A stretch of 64,000 nt of DNA from CAVROP01 sp050008495 (GTDB taxonomy: Bacteria > Acidobacteriota > Terriglobia > UBA7540). The notes below the pieces were generated by a model. That model worked only from the letters and a program-made list of their open reading frames with translations, had not been told where the DNA came from and searched no databases. The stretch is taken from positions 62,001-126,000 of the forward strand of contig JBEKMN010000004.1 in NCBI GenBank assembly GCA_050008495.1. The letters are read 5' to 3'. A program made the translations under genes and the position numbers. This document shows, piece after piece, positions 20,559 through 28,165 of this stretch; the stretch's first letter is position 1; the number at the start of each line of letters is the position of its first letter.

Positions 20559-20686
20559 CGAGTGACGAGCCGAGAGGCCGGTTTCAGGTGCCAGGTGTCA
20601 GGGAACGGCCGATAGTCGTCGAATCGTTAGCCTCCCAGCGCTTCTTGCTCGTCACTTGTCACTCGCCACTTGTCACTGATTTCTAA
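20553..20686. repeat. Tandem-word element (AGTGACGAGTGACGAG) starting at the proA stop codon
   Basis: The left arm starts with cagTGAcg agtgacgagc, so the first word contains the proA stop. The right arm (20645-20683) carries the complement: ctcgtcac, ttgtcact, cgccact, tgtcact. In between is gccaggtgtcagg. The same word fills the tnaA-SDR junction at 33417-33447. Confidence 0.8.
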
Positions 20687-20711
20687 TCTCTGCTTTAACG
20701 AGGGTTCTCAT

Positions 20712-21749
20712 ATGGCAAATGTGCCTTTAGCCGTGGGCTTGGCGTTGCTTGCCGGGATTCTCAACGGTAGTTTCGCGACTCCCACCAAATTTCTGAAAGC
20801 CTGGAAGTGGGAAAACATCTGGTCCGTGTGGGGAGTCATGGGCATGGTCGTATTCCCTTGGCTGGCGGTTTGGCTGACCATTCCGAATGCCTGGGGCGTC
20901 TTCGAGGCGGCTGGATTTCGAGTCCTGCTGCTGATGGTCCTGTTCGGCGTGGGTTTTGGGCTGGCGCAAATCTTCTTCGGCCTGGGAATTGCCGCGATTG
21001 GCATTGCTCTCAACTTTGCGATCGCCATTGGCCTCGCCACGGCCCTCGGCTCCCTGGTCCCACTGCTTGTGTTGCAAAGGCAGAAAATCTTCACACCTCA
21101 AGGGCATATGATCTTCCTCGGCGTGGCGCTGGCCATCGCCGGAATCGTAGGATGCGCCGTCGCCGGGGGCATGAAGGAGAAACAACTCGCCGCCGGTGCG
21201 CGCCCCAAGGAATCCGCCGCGGTTAGAATAAGTTTCAAGCTGGGGTTGTTCCTATGTATCCTGGCCGGCATCGGTTCTCCGTTTACTAACTTCGGACTGG
21301 CTTTTGGAAAGCCGCTCATTGACGCCGCAGTCGCTCAAGGTGTGGGCCCGGGCAGCCAGGCGAATGTGATTTGGGCGCCCCTGAATACGGCTGCTCTCAT
21401 CCCGTATCTCCTCTATTGCGCTTACCTGTGGAAAAAGAATGGGTCCGCGCACCTGTTCCGGGCTCCAGGGACCGGCCTAAATTGGGTCTTTGGCGCCGTT
21501 ATGGGATTGTTCTGGTTTGGAAGCACGGTCATTTATGGCGGCGTCTCGGCGCGCCTTTCCGAGATGGGACCGATTCTGGGTTGGCCTCTTTTTATGTCGT
21601 CCATTATCATCACGTCGAACGTCTGGGGATTTGTGACAGGCGAATGGAAGGCTGCCGGTACGAAAGCGCTGACTACCATGCTGGGGGGAATCCTCTTTCT
21701 CATCCTGGGGTTCGTTGCTTTGGCGATCAGCGGCACGCTGCCGGGCTAG
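20712..21749 (+). CDS. rhaT: RhaT-family (L-rhamnose/proton symporter-like) transporter
   Basis: 345 residues from ATG 20712, with about ten membrane helices. The RhaT-like start is NVPLAVGLALLAGILNGSFATPTKFLKAWKWENIWSVW; GLGIAAIGIALNFAIAIGLATALGSLVPL and GGVSARLSEMGPILGWPLFMS follow, as in the family. It should import rhamnose or a related sugar with protons. No rhamnose catabolic genes are nearby, so the substrate is uncertain. The upstream in-frame ATG at 20670 falls in the word-repeat zone and is disfavoured. Confidence 0.85.
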   Translation: MANVPLAVGLALLAGILNGSFATPTKFLKAWKWENIWSVWGVMGMVVFPWLAVWLTIPNAWGVFEAAGFRVLLLMVLFGVGFGLAQIFFGLGIAAIGIALNFAIAIGLATALGSLVPLLVLQRQKIFTPQGHMIFLGVALAIAGIVGCAVAGGMKEKQLAAGARPKESAAVRISFKLGLFLCILAGIGSPFTNFGLAFGKPLIDAAVAQGVGPGSQANVIWAPLNTAALIPYLLYCAYLWKKNGSAHLFRAPGTGLNWVFGAVMGLFWFGSTVIYGGVSARLSEMGPILGWPLFMSSIIITSNVWGFVTGEWKAAGTKALTTMLGGILFLILGFVALAISGTLPG

Positions 21750-21769
21750 GAGGAATCACGTTCGGAAGC

Positions 21770-21901
21770 ATGCTTTTTGCCGTATGTGTCATTCTGCAAT
21801 TTCATTTTCATGATCGACTTCCGTGGTACATCTGGGTGGCGTCGGTGATTGCGCTCTGCGTCTCATTCGGCGAGCCTGCCATGAAGATGAAGAAGGAATG
21901 A
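21770..21901 (+). CDS. Possible small membrane protein, 43 aa
   Basis: The frame after rhaT encodes MLFAVCVILQFHFHDRLPWY then IWVASVIALCVSFGEP and a basic MKMKKE tail, a plausible two-segment mini membrane protein. AGGAGG lies at 21748-21753, rather far (about 16 nt) from the ATG. It may be co-transcribed with rhaT. No family recognised. Confidence 0.4.
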   Translation: MLFAVCVILQFHFHDRLPWYIWVASVIALCVSFGEPAMKMKKE

Positions 21902-21923
21902 TTGCTTAACGGTTGGGCCGCAC

Positions 21924-22178
21924 TCACAATTTGACGAGACACCCTTTGTCGCATGCGAGTGGCGCTTTTCCGAGCAGCGAGCATCCTTTCACGTCCATCA
22001 CTCGCAGGGAGCCGAATTCTGGCTCGCGCTGGTCCGCCAGGATTCTGGCTGAAACCCTCCGCTCCGGGCACCGAACCGACCTGCTGCGCAGACCCGGTCC
22101 CCACTTCCAAATCGCACGAGCAAGAACTGCCCAGCAGAGCAGTACTCCGCATGCTTCCATCGCAATAAGTGTGTTCAT
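21924..22178 (-). CDS. Small membrane-anchored Cys-rich protein, 84 aa
   Basis: Starts MNTLIAMEACGVLLCWAVLA, one membrane helix, then a soluble tail with VRCPERRVSA and, about 45 residues on, CSLLGKAPLACDKGCL. The cysteine spacing (C near the CP motif, then CxxxxxxxxCxxxC) could bind a metal. GGAGG precedes the ATG at a good distance. The larger open frame starting at 22373 is not credible before this point. Family not recognised, but the pattern looks designed rather than random. It lies downstream of the STAS gene on the same strand. Confidence 0.55.
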   Translation of the reverse strand: MNTLIAMEACGVLLCWAVLARAIWKWGPGLRSRSVRCPERRVSARILADQREPEFGSLRVMDVKGCSLLGKAPLACDKGCLVKL

Positions 22179-22323
22179 GTCCGCCTCCGTTTCGTTTACG
22201 GCGCCGGCCCTGAGGCCGGCGTCTTTCGCGCTGACTCGAAATCCGGAACTGCCGCCGTCTGGCACGGTCAAGCCCGGCGAACGGCTGGCGAACCGCCCGC
22301 ACCACCCGTCCGCCAAGGGCAGG

Positions 22324-22680
22324 CTACGGGGCCGGCTTGGCAAAACTCGCCAATGCGTCCGCCTCGGTGGCATAGATGTCGAAGGCTTGCAGCAACCGGT
22401 GAGTGGAAAGGATATTATGAATTAGCCGAGGAAGGCGCGTAAGTTTCAGTTGTCCCCCCTCCTTCACCGTTAAGATCACCGACTCGACGAGCATGCCGAT
22501 CCCCGTGCTGTCAATGCGCGTCACCTCAGCGAGGTCGAGTACAATATGATTCCAATGATTGCCCAGAAACTCCTTGATCAAACTGCGCACGCTGTCGACT
22601 TCAGGGCCGGCCACGATTCTGCCGTTAAGGCTCAGGACGCGAACCCCTTCGACTTCCTTGGCGTCGATGGTCAGTTGCAT
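22324..22680 (-). CDS. STAS-domain anti-sigma factor antagonist
   Basis: 118 residues forming one STAS domain: GVRVLSLNGRIVAGPEVDSV, HIVLDLAEVTRIDSTGIGML, with S58 in DSTGIG at the place phosphorylated by anti-sigma kinases in SpoIIAA/RsbV proteins. It likely regulates a sigma factor through partner switching. No kinase or phosphatase is adjacent. Preceded by a near-consensus promoter and AAAGGAGG. Confidence 0.85.
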   Translation of the reverse strand: MQLTIDAKEVEGVRVLSLNGRIVAGPEVDSVRSLIKEFLGNHWNHIVLDLAEVTRIDSTGIGMLVESVILTVKEGGQLKLTRLPRLIHNILSTHRLLQAFDIYATEADALASFAKPAP

Positions 22681-22703
22681 GATGACTACCTCCTTTGAGC
22701 GGT

Positions 22704-22732
22704 ATATTAGGGGTTGCAGAGGGGTATGTCAA
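22704..22732 (-). promoter_or_regulatory. Strong sigma-70 promoter of the minus-strand STAS gene
   Basis: Read on the minus strand: TTGACA, 17 bp, TAATAT, then AAAGGAGG and the ATG at 22680. Confidence 0.75.
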
Positions 22733-22780
22733 CGCCGCTGTGGTAAGCCCGAAAGGCATAGAGGCGTGCGTTGAGAACGT

Positions 22781-22837
22781 GTAGGGGTGGGGCTTGCCCT
22801 ACCCGGCTCATGAGGGGACGGCAAGCCGTCCCCCTAC
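22781..22837. repeat. Palindromic repeat, 'GTAGGGG(T/G)...GGCTTGCC...CCCCCTAC' family
   Basis: Words gtaggggtggggcttgccc and gggacggcaagccgtcccc are nested palindromes. Copies in other arrangement lie at 34860-34933 and 52208-52278. Confidence 0.8.
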
Positions 22838-22880
22838 AAGCAACCAAAGGTGAGTTTCTGCGCGGCGCGCGAAGAAAAGC

Positions 22881-22933
22881 AGATTCTTCGCTTCGCTCAG
22901 GATGACATGTCATTCTGAGCGAAGCGAAGAATC
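22881..22933. repeat. Palindromic repeat, 'GATTCTTCGCTTCGCTCAGGATGACA' family, two inverted arms
   Basis: Two nearly perfect arms face each other (attcttcgcttcgctcag and ctgagcgaagcgaagaat) around gatgacatgtcatt. Other copies at 7401, 50122, 52317 and 54199. The spacer 22743-23012 otherwise holds no gene. Confidence 0.8.
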
Positions 22934-23012
22934 CGCAGTTGGTTGCGGCTTTGCCGCGCTGTAACACTCCCGTAACAATTCATATAACATGCCTTGAGCG
23001 GGATGTTACTTA

Positions 23013-23041
23013 TTGACAAAACCCCCCAGGCACCCTATATT
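23013..23041 (+). promoter_or_regulatory. Consensus sigma-70 promoter giving a leaderless STAS transcript
   Basis: TTGACA, 17 bp, TATATT. The ATG of the downstream gene begins only 9 bp after the -10 box, so transcription should start at or within two bases of the start codon. No ribosome site is present. Confidence 0.7.
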
Positions 23042-23049
23042 GCTTAGAT

Positions 23050-23400
23050 ATGTGGGAAGAGAAGCTAACCATCGTCAATGCAGCGGGTACGAACGAAGAG
23101 CAGCGAATTCTGCAGCTCAATGGTCCGATAACCATTGCCACTTTGTTTGATTTCCGGGATACGGTGCGCGCTGAAAAGACCTCGAAAACTCTCATTCTCG
23201 ATTTCACCCAGGTCCCTTACGTGGATTCGGCAGGTGTGGGAGCCATCGTTAACGCGCATGTCTCCTGCGTCAATTCGGGCCGTCGGCTCTTGTTAGTGGC
23301 CGTGCAAGACCGGATCAGGACGCTGATGAAAGTGACCAAAGTCGAGCAAATCCTGTCCATTTTTCCGACCCTGCCAGAGGCTCAAGCCGCCCTCCAATGA
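23050..23400 (+). CDS. STAS-domain protein, probably leaderless
   Basis: 116 residues, one STAS domain with QRILQLNGPITIATLFDFRD, LILDFTQVPYVDSAGVGAIV and S60 at the phosphorylation position. Divergent from the other STAS gene 370 bp away, which suggests a local partner-switching pair, though the two proteins are not close copies. The start codon sits at the predicted transcription start, so it would be translated without a leader. No kinase gene nearby. Confidence 0.83.
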   Translation: MWEEKLTIVNAAGTNEEQRILQLNGPITIATLFDFRDTVRAEKTSKTLILDFTQVPYVDSAGVGAIVNAHVSCVNSGRRLLLVAVQDRIRTLMKVTKVEQILSIFPTLPEAQAALQ

Positions 23401-23431
23401 ACGGCCTATAGTCTCCTGTTCAAGAACAAAG

Positions 23432-23926
23432 TCAGAAGCGCAACGTGGCGCGAAGCCGGGTAGGCTCGAGCAGCAGGTCGAGGGCGTTGACGGCGCCGGC
23501 CACAAAAATGTTGGCATGCCGGAGAGCCTCGTGCGCGCAGCCTTCGCCGTTATCCACGGCAATCGTTAACCCTCCCGCCTCTTTCACCAGTTTCATGAGC
23601 AGGCGGTCGTTGACGCCATTTCCCAACGAGGCCAGGCAGCGGGGATTCAACTCCATTGCATAGCGCTGTTTCTGCGCGTCTTCGCCGGGCCCCGCGAGCT
23701 TGCGGCAAATCAGCGGCAGGCCCTCCAGTTCCTTTTCGGCGGTCCCGAAAGAATCCGCGGTGACAACATGAATATCCACAAGTTGAGCCAGTCGGAGCAG
23801 CCGGTCCTTGACGCCCGGCGACAGTTTGCCGCCGAATGACAACGTTCCCGTGTAATCGCTGAGGATCGCGTTGATTTGGAGTTTCCCGAATCCGGGAATG
23901 TCGATCGTGATGCCGGGCTTGTTCAT
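23432..23926 (-). CDS. HAD-family protein resembling the P-type ATPase phosphorylation domain
   Basis: 164 residues, a stand-alone HAD domain. Motif I is SDYTGTLS (D24, T26), where the second Asp of ordinary HAD phosphatases is Thr, as in the DKTGT of P-type ATPases; motif IV region is LGNGVNDRLLM, like GDGVND of those pumps. No membrane segments. Soluble P-type-ATPase-like proteins of this size are known as conserved hypotheticals; the reaction is unknown. It converges with the STAS gene at 23400. Confidence 0.75.
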   Translation of the reverse strand: MNKPGITIDIPGFGKLQINAILSDYTGTLSFGGKLSPGVKDRLLRLAQLVDIHVVTADSFGTAEKELEGLPLICRKLAGPGEDAQKQRYAMELNPRCLASLGNGVNDRLLMKLVKEAGGLTIAVDNGEGCAHEALRHANIFVAGAVNALDLLLEPTRLRATLRF

Positions 23927-23981
23927 GGTTTGCTAGGGTGCGTCAGTTTGGTCCGCACTTGTGCCCCGCTTGCACGCCCGC

Positions 23982-24356
23982 TCAATTTACGCCCAATCTG
24001 AAGTTGATATCAATTTCGGTCATAACCTCGACGGGGGTCCCGTTGAGAAGCGTGGGCTTATACCGCCACTTCGAAACCGCCTTCATGGCTGCTTTCGTGA
24101 GGGCTTGGTCTCCGCTCCGCAGCTTCATATCGAGGACGCTGCCGTCGTGCCCGATTAGCACGTCAAGGCGCACTGTGCCCTGGATTCCTAACTTTTTCGC
24201 CTCCCGGGGATAGTCAGGCCGTACTTGGTGAACCAACTTGGCTTGCATCGCCTGGCCGCCGACCCGGATTCGCTTTGGAGTCTGGGCAGGGGCTTGGCCA
24301 AGAACTCTGCCGGCTAAAGTAAATAATAGGATGCCGAGTATAAATCTCCTCTTCAT
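23982..24356 (-). CDS. TonB C-terminal-domain protein, exported
   Basis: 124 residues from the internal ATG, chosen because it begins a clean signal peptide (MKRRFILGILLFTLAGRVLG) with GAGGAAT upstream; the longer frame merely overlaps the end of the next gene. The rest is a TonB-type domain: LVHQVRPDYPREAKKLGIQG, TVRLDVLIGHDGSVLDM, AVSKWRYKPTLLNGTPVEV. No N-terminal proline-rich TonB linker, so it is not a classical energy transducer. It may be a periplasmic protein using the same fold. Confidence 0.8.
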   Translation of the reverse strand: MKRRFILGILLFTLAGRVLGQAPAQTPKRIRVGGQAMQAKLVHQVRPDYPREAKKLGIQGTVRLDVLIGHDGSVLDMKLRSGDQALTKAAMKAVSKWRYKPTLLNGTPVEVMTEIDINFRLGVN

Positions 24357-24439
24357 CAACCAATTCCTCCTCGATAGCTTGCCACTACAAGTCCTACGAC
24401 CGTGGTGCAGAGGATACACCAAAGGCGCAGAAAACCCCA

Positions 24440-24461
24440 TTACTAAAATCCAAAATTCAAC
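24440..24461. repeat. Short tandem-word run (CTAAAATCCAAAATTC) over the ubiD-like stop codon
   Basis: Read on the minus strand, the last codons are aattttggattttag, the same word as in the run near 3917-3937. Only two units here. Confidence 0.45.
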
Positions 24462-25915
24462 ATGCTCCAAATCGCGTCCACCTTCTTCTTTACCTCCGGG
24501 TCCATCTTGATCTCATCAGGCCAGGGGCGAGTGAAGCCTTCGGAGGGCCATTTGGTGGTCGCGTCCACGCCCATCTTGGAGCCGAAGCTCGGAAGGCGGG
24601 AAGCGTGTTCGAGTTGGTCCACCGGCCCGAGAGTGAACTGAATATCGCGTTCGGGGTCGATGTGGTTGAACGCCTTCCAGGCCACCTCGCGAAGATTGTG
24701 AACATCGACATCGTGGTCCACGACCACAATGCACTTACTGAACATGGCTCCCGGCAAGCCCCAGATGGCGTTCATCACTTTGCGGGCGTGTCCCGGGTAG
24801 CTTTTGCGGATCGCCACAATCAGGAGGTTATGAAAGAGTCCTTCCGGGGGCAGATGCATGTCAACGACTTCGGGCATCTGCTTGCGAAAGAGGGGAAGAA
24901 AGATGCGTTCCACGGCATAGCCCATCCAATAGTCCTCCATGGGCGGAGGGCCGACAATGGTGGAAACGTAGATGGGATCGCGGCGCCGCGTCAGGCAGGT
25001 GAGATGAAAGGCCGGGAACTTATCTTCCAGGGAATAATAACCGGTGTGGTCGCCGAAAGGACCTTCGACCCGGATGTCATCGAGATCCACGTAGCCTTCC
25101 AGCACGATTTCCGAATCGGCGGGTACCTCCAAATCGACACTGTGGCACTTGACCAGTTCGACGGGCTCTTGGCGCAGGAAACCGGCAAACAGGAATTCGT
25201 CCAGGTCCTCGGGCAGTGGCAGAACTCCGGAGAGCATCGTCACCGGGTCGGCCCCGAGCGCCACGGCAACTTCGAGGCGGCGGCCTTTGCCCCGCCGCTC
25301 CAGCCAGCGAAAATGCTCAGCCCCGCCCTTATGGATTTGCCAGTGCATGCCGGTGGTCTGCGAATCATAGATTTGCATGCGGTAGCAACCCACGTTGCGG
25401 CGTCCGTTCTTAGGACTCCTCGTAATCACCAAAGGGAAAGTGATAAAGTTCCCGCCATCCTGCGGCCAGCACTTCATGATCGGCAGGCTCTCCAGCGACG
25501 CACTATCTGTTTCGACCACTTCCTGTGCCGCACCCGAGCGCACGCTTTTCGGGAAAAACGACCCGAGTTCGGAAAGCTTGGGAAGCAGCCGCACCTTGTC
25601 CAAAAATCCTTCCGGCGGCTTCATGTCCAACAGGTCCTCGATGCGCCGCGCCACGTCCTCTAGAGAGTCAACTCCCAGCGCAAGCTCCATCCTCCTTTTC
25701 GACCCGAGCATATTGATCAAGAGCGGCATGGCGAATTCCGTCCCGTTCTTTGCCGAACGCGGCTTCTCGAATAAAAGGGCGGGTCCGCCGGCCTTCGAGA
25801 CCCGGTCTGTGATCTCGGTCATCTCCAGATCCACATCCGCCGGAAGGGAGATGCGCTTCAACTCTCTTTCGCGTTCCAGGAGTTTCACGAACTCGTGCAA
25901 GTCTTTGTAGGCCAC
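24443..25915 (-). CDS. ubiD: UbiD-family decarboxylase (prenylated-FMN type)
   Basis: 490 residues, close to the 497 of E. coli UbiD. Family segments: DLHEFVKLLERERELKRIS, NVGCYRMQIYDSQTTGMHWQ, PFGDHTGYYSLEDKFP, YVSTIVGPPPMEDYWMGYA and GVDATTKWPSEGFTRPWP. These enzymes use prenylated FMN made by UbiX. With ubiE and no ubiquinone genes nearby, a role in menaquinone or another aromatic-acid decarboxylation is possible; the substrate is uncertain. GTG start with GGAGAGG upstream. The last codons are part of a word repeat. Confidence 0.88.
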   Translation of the reverse strand: MAYKDLHEFVKLLERERELKRISLPADVDLEMTEITDRVSKAGGPALLFEKPRSAKNGTEFAMPLLINMLGSKRRMELALGVDSLEDVARRIEDLLDMKPPEGFLDKVRLLPKLSELGSFFPKSVRSGAAQEVVETDSASLESLPIMKCWPQDGGNFITFPLVITRSPKNGRRNVGCYRMQIYDSQTTGMHWQIHKGGAEHFRWLERRGKGRRLEVAVALGADPVTMLSGVLPLPEDLDEFLFAGFLRQEPVELVKCHSVDLEVPADSEIVLEGYVDLDDIRVEGPFGDHTGYYSLEDKFPAFHLTCLTRRRDPIYVSTIVGPPPMEDYWMGYAVERIFLPLFRKQMPEVVDMHLPPEGLFHNLLIVAIRKSYPGHARKVMNAIWGLPGAMFSKCIVVVDHDVDVHNLREVAWKAFNHIDPERDIQFTLGPVDQLEHASRLPSFGSKMGVDATTKWPSEGFTRPWPDEIKMDPEVKKKVDAIWSMLNFGF

Positions 25916-26024
25916 TGCGACCTCTCCGATGACGATGAAGAACCCTTCGTTGTGGAAGCATTGCAGATTGCACGAACCAAATCAAGCTGGAACCGGTTGG
26001 CCAAAGGCCTTGCCGCGCCGTGCC

Positions 26025-26053
26025 TTGACTTTGCGCCCGCACCGCCGGATACT
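26025..26053 (+). promoter_or_regulatory. Conserved promoter 1 of the VWFA-related genes
   Basis: TTGACT, 17 bp, GATACT, followed by TTAGCGTGGTTGATCTGCGTAG. The same arrangement and downstream block recur at 28105-28155 before the next paralog, while the flanking DNA differs. Confidence 0.55.
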
Positions 26054-26088
26054 TAGCGTGGTTGATCTGCGTAGACGCTCCCACTTGC

Positions 26089-26117
26089 TGCGCTGACCTG
26101 ACGGTCAGCGCTACCGC
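26089..26117. repeat. REP-like palindrome (GCTGACCTGACGGTCAGCGCTAC)
   Basis: Stem GCTGACC/GGTCAGC ending in GCGCTAC. Belongs to the family at 13677 and 58768. It lies in the leader of the first VWFA-related gene. Confidence 0.65.
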
Positions 26118-26136
26118 GCGACGTGAGGTGCCGCCA

Positions 26137-28020
26137 ATGAACTGCCGTACTACGCTACGCAACCCCGCAACTCGCCCACGTTCATTCGGGCTAACCTATT
26201 TACCCTCTCGCCGGCCCATGAGAGGCCAGGAAGCCGGCCCCCTTTTCGTGCTGTGTGCCTTAGCCGCGGCAGGGATATTCAGCGCCCATGCAGTGGCCGG
26301 GCAAGCCACGAGCGAAAAGGAAATCGCCGTCCAGGAAGTCCAGTCCGAGTTCAAGCTGCAAGTGCAGCGGAACATGGTGCTGGTGCGAGTGGTGGTGCGC
26401 GACTCGAAGGGCAATCCTGTGCCCAACCTGCGAAAAGAGGACTTTCGACTATTCGACAACGGTAAGCCGCAGGAAATTGATCACTTTAGTGTCGAGTCCA
26501 CCGGTGGCGCTCCGGCCGCAGCGCCCGCGGCAACTGCTAAAGAAGCAGGGGAGGGAGGTCCCTCAACAGGCGAAGCGTCGAGAGCGATACCGCGGAATTA
26601 CCAGGCCCTTTATTTCGACGACACTCAGATGGGAGCTCAAGACGTCGCCCATGCCCGCGATGCTGCGGACCGGTATCTTACCAGGACGCTAACGCCGCAG
26701 GACAGGGCCGGCATCTTCACTTCTTCGGGGCTGGGCGACCAGGATTTCACGGACGATCGCGAAAAGCTTCACGAAGCGCTCTTCCGGTTGCAACCGCGGT
26801 CGCGCCTCAACATCGGTGGGGCCACCTGCCCGGATATCGGTGAATACCAGGCTTACTTGATCGTCGAAAGGAACGATCCGGACGCTTCGGCCATCGCCAA
26901 TATGGAGTATGAGAAGTGTACCTTCGGTGAAGCCCAAGACGCGGGTTTAAGCCCGGGAAAGGCTGTTGATACCCAGACGGCGCTCGCACGCTTCGTCTTG
27001 TTAGAGGCGACGCGCATGCGGAATGAGTGGTTAACGCAGGCGGAAACGGTGTTGCGTGGGCTCGAAGAAGTTGTGCGGCGCACCGCCATCCTCCCGGGGC
27101 AGCACAATGTGATTTTTATCTCACCGGGTTTTCTTTCCAGCGATATGGAGTCTCGGCTCGCGGCGCTGACCGACCGAGCCTTGCGCGCGAACGTGGCCAT
27201 CAGTGCGCTGGACCCCAGGGGCCTGTATACGATAATTCCCGGGGGGATAAATCCCGGTGGTGACGAAACGAAGAATTCCGTTGTTTTCCTCCGCCTTCGC
27301 CCCGATTTGATGTCCAGAAAGGACCAAATCATCCGACAGGGGCTGACTTTAGACGAGCAGGTGCTTGCCGGTCTTGCCGCGGACACGGGCGGCCGATTTT
27401 TTCACAACAGCAACGACTTGGACCAAGGCTTCAGGGAAGTGGCGACGGGCCCAGAGGTTTATTACCTTCTCACTTTTTCTCCTCACAACCTCAAATTCGA
27501 CGGGCGATTCCACAATCTGAAGGTGAGCCTGGCGAACCCTGGAAACTACACCCTTCAGGCCCGGCGCGGGTATTTCGCGCCCAAAGCCTCGGAAGATGCT
27601 GCCACTCGCGCCAAGGAAGAAATCCAACAGGCAGCCTATTCGCAGGACGACTTGAAGGATCTCCCGATCGATGTGCACACCCAGTACTACAAGCTTAACG
27701 ACGCGGAGGCACGCCTGGCCGTCCTCACGCATCTCGATATCAGTTCCGTGCGCTTCCGCCAGGAAAAAGACCTCCATCTCAACAAGCTTACTTTCTTAAC
27801 TGTGGTGTTTAACGGGGACGGGAAATGCGTTGTCGCTACAGAGAAAGAGGTCGAACTTAAGCTCCGCGATGCCACCCTTGCAAAACTCGCACAAACCGGA
27901 ATAACCGTGAAGACGGAGGTGGACCTGAAGCCCGGAACGTACCTGCTGCGTCAGATCGTCCGGGACTCCGAGGCCGGCCAATTATCCGGGCTGAGCCGCC
28001 CCGTCGAGATCCCCTACTAA
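26137..28020 (+). CDS. Exported VWFA-related acidobacterial-domain protein, copy 1
   Basis: About 627 residues from ATG 26137 (an ATG at 26218 is also possible). N-terminal signal segment LFVLCALAAAGIFSAHAVAG. The family body shows NMVLVRVVVRDSKGNPVPNL, KEDFRLFDNGKPQEIDHF, a Rossmann-like strand LYFDDTQM where a MIDAS DxSxS would be, RTAILPGQHNVIFISPGFLS and ALDPRGLYTIIPGG. The DxSxS motif is degenerate (DDTQM). The C-terminal part has YYLLTFSPHNLKFDGRFHNLKV and LQARRGYFAPK. Probably periplasmic or surface-bound; role unknown. Tandem paralog of the next gene. Confidence 0.85.
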   Translation: MNCRTTLRNPATRPRSFGLTYLPSRRPMRGQEAGPLFVLCALAAAGIFSAHAVAGQATSEKEIAVQEVQSEFKLQVQRNMVLVRVVVRDSKGNPVPNLRKEDFRLFDNGKPQEIDHFSVESTGGAPAAAPAATAKEAGEGGPSTGEASRAIPRNYQALYFDDTQMGAQDVAHARDAADRYLTRTLTPQDRAGIFTSSGLGDQDFTDDREKLHEALFRLQPRSRLNIGGATCPDIGEYQAYLIVERNDPDASAIANMEYEKCTFGEAQDAGLSPGKAVDTQTALARFVLLEATRMRNEWLTQAETVLRGLEEVVRRTAILPGQHNVIFISPGFLSSDMESRLAALTDRALRANVAISALDPRGLYTIIPGGINPGGDETKNSVVFLRLRPDLMSRKDQIIRQGLTLDEQVLAGLAADTGGRFFHNSNDLDQGFREVATGPEVYYLLTFSPHNLKFDGRFHNLKVSLANPGNYTLQARRGYFAPKASEDAATRAKEEIQQAAYSQDDLKDLPIDVHTQYYKLNDAEARLAVLTHLDISSVRFRQEKDLHLNKLTFLTVVFNGDGKCVVATEKEVELKLRDATLAKLAQTGITVKTEVDLKPGTYLLRQIVRDSEAGQLSGLSRPVEIPY

Positions 28021-28104
28021 GGACTCCCCTCCTCGGTAAGGATCGGTTGGGGGAGGCCGGAGGAAAGGGCCATCACCTCAGTCTATTTGCCAGAATGGCC
28101 TTCC

Positions 28105-28133
28105 TTGACTTTAGGGTCGGCCCGCCGGATACT
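28105..28133 (+). promoter_or_regulatory. Conserved promoter 2 of the VWFA-related genes
   Basis: TTGACT, 17 bp, GATACT, then TTAGCTTGGTTAATCTGCGTAG, nearly identical to 26025-26075. Confidence 0.55.
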
Positions 28134-28165
28134 TAGCTTGGTTAATCTGCGTAGCTGGGGCAAAA

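Noticed and set aside
24605..25663. Plus-strand frame of 352 residues opposite the ubiD-like gene
   Set aside because: It is a high-G+C shadow of a well-conserved UbiD-family gene.
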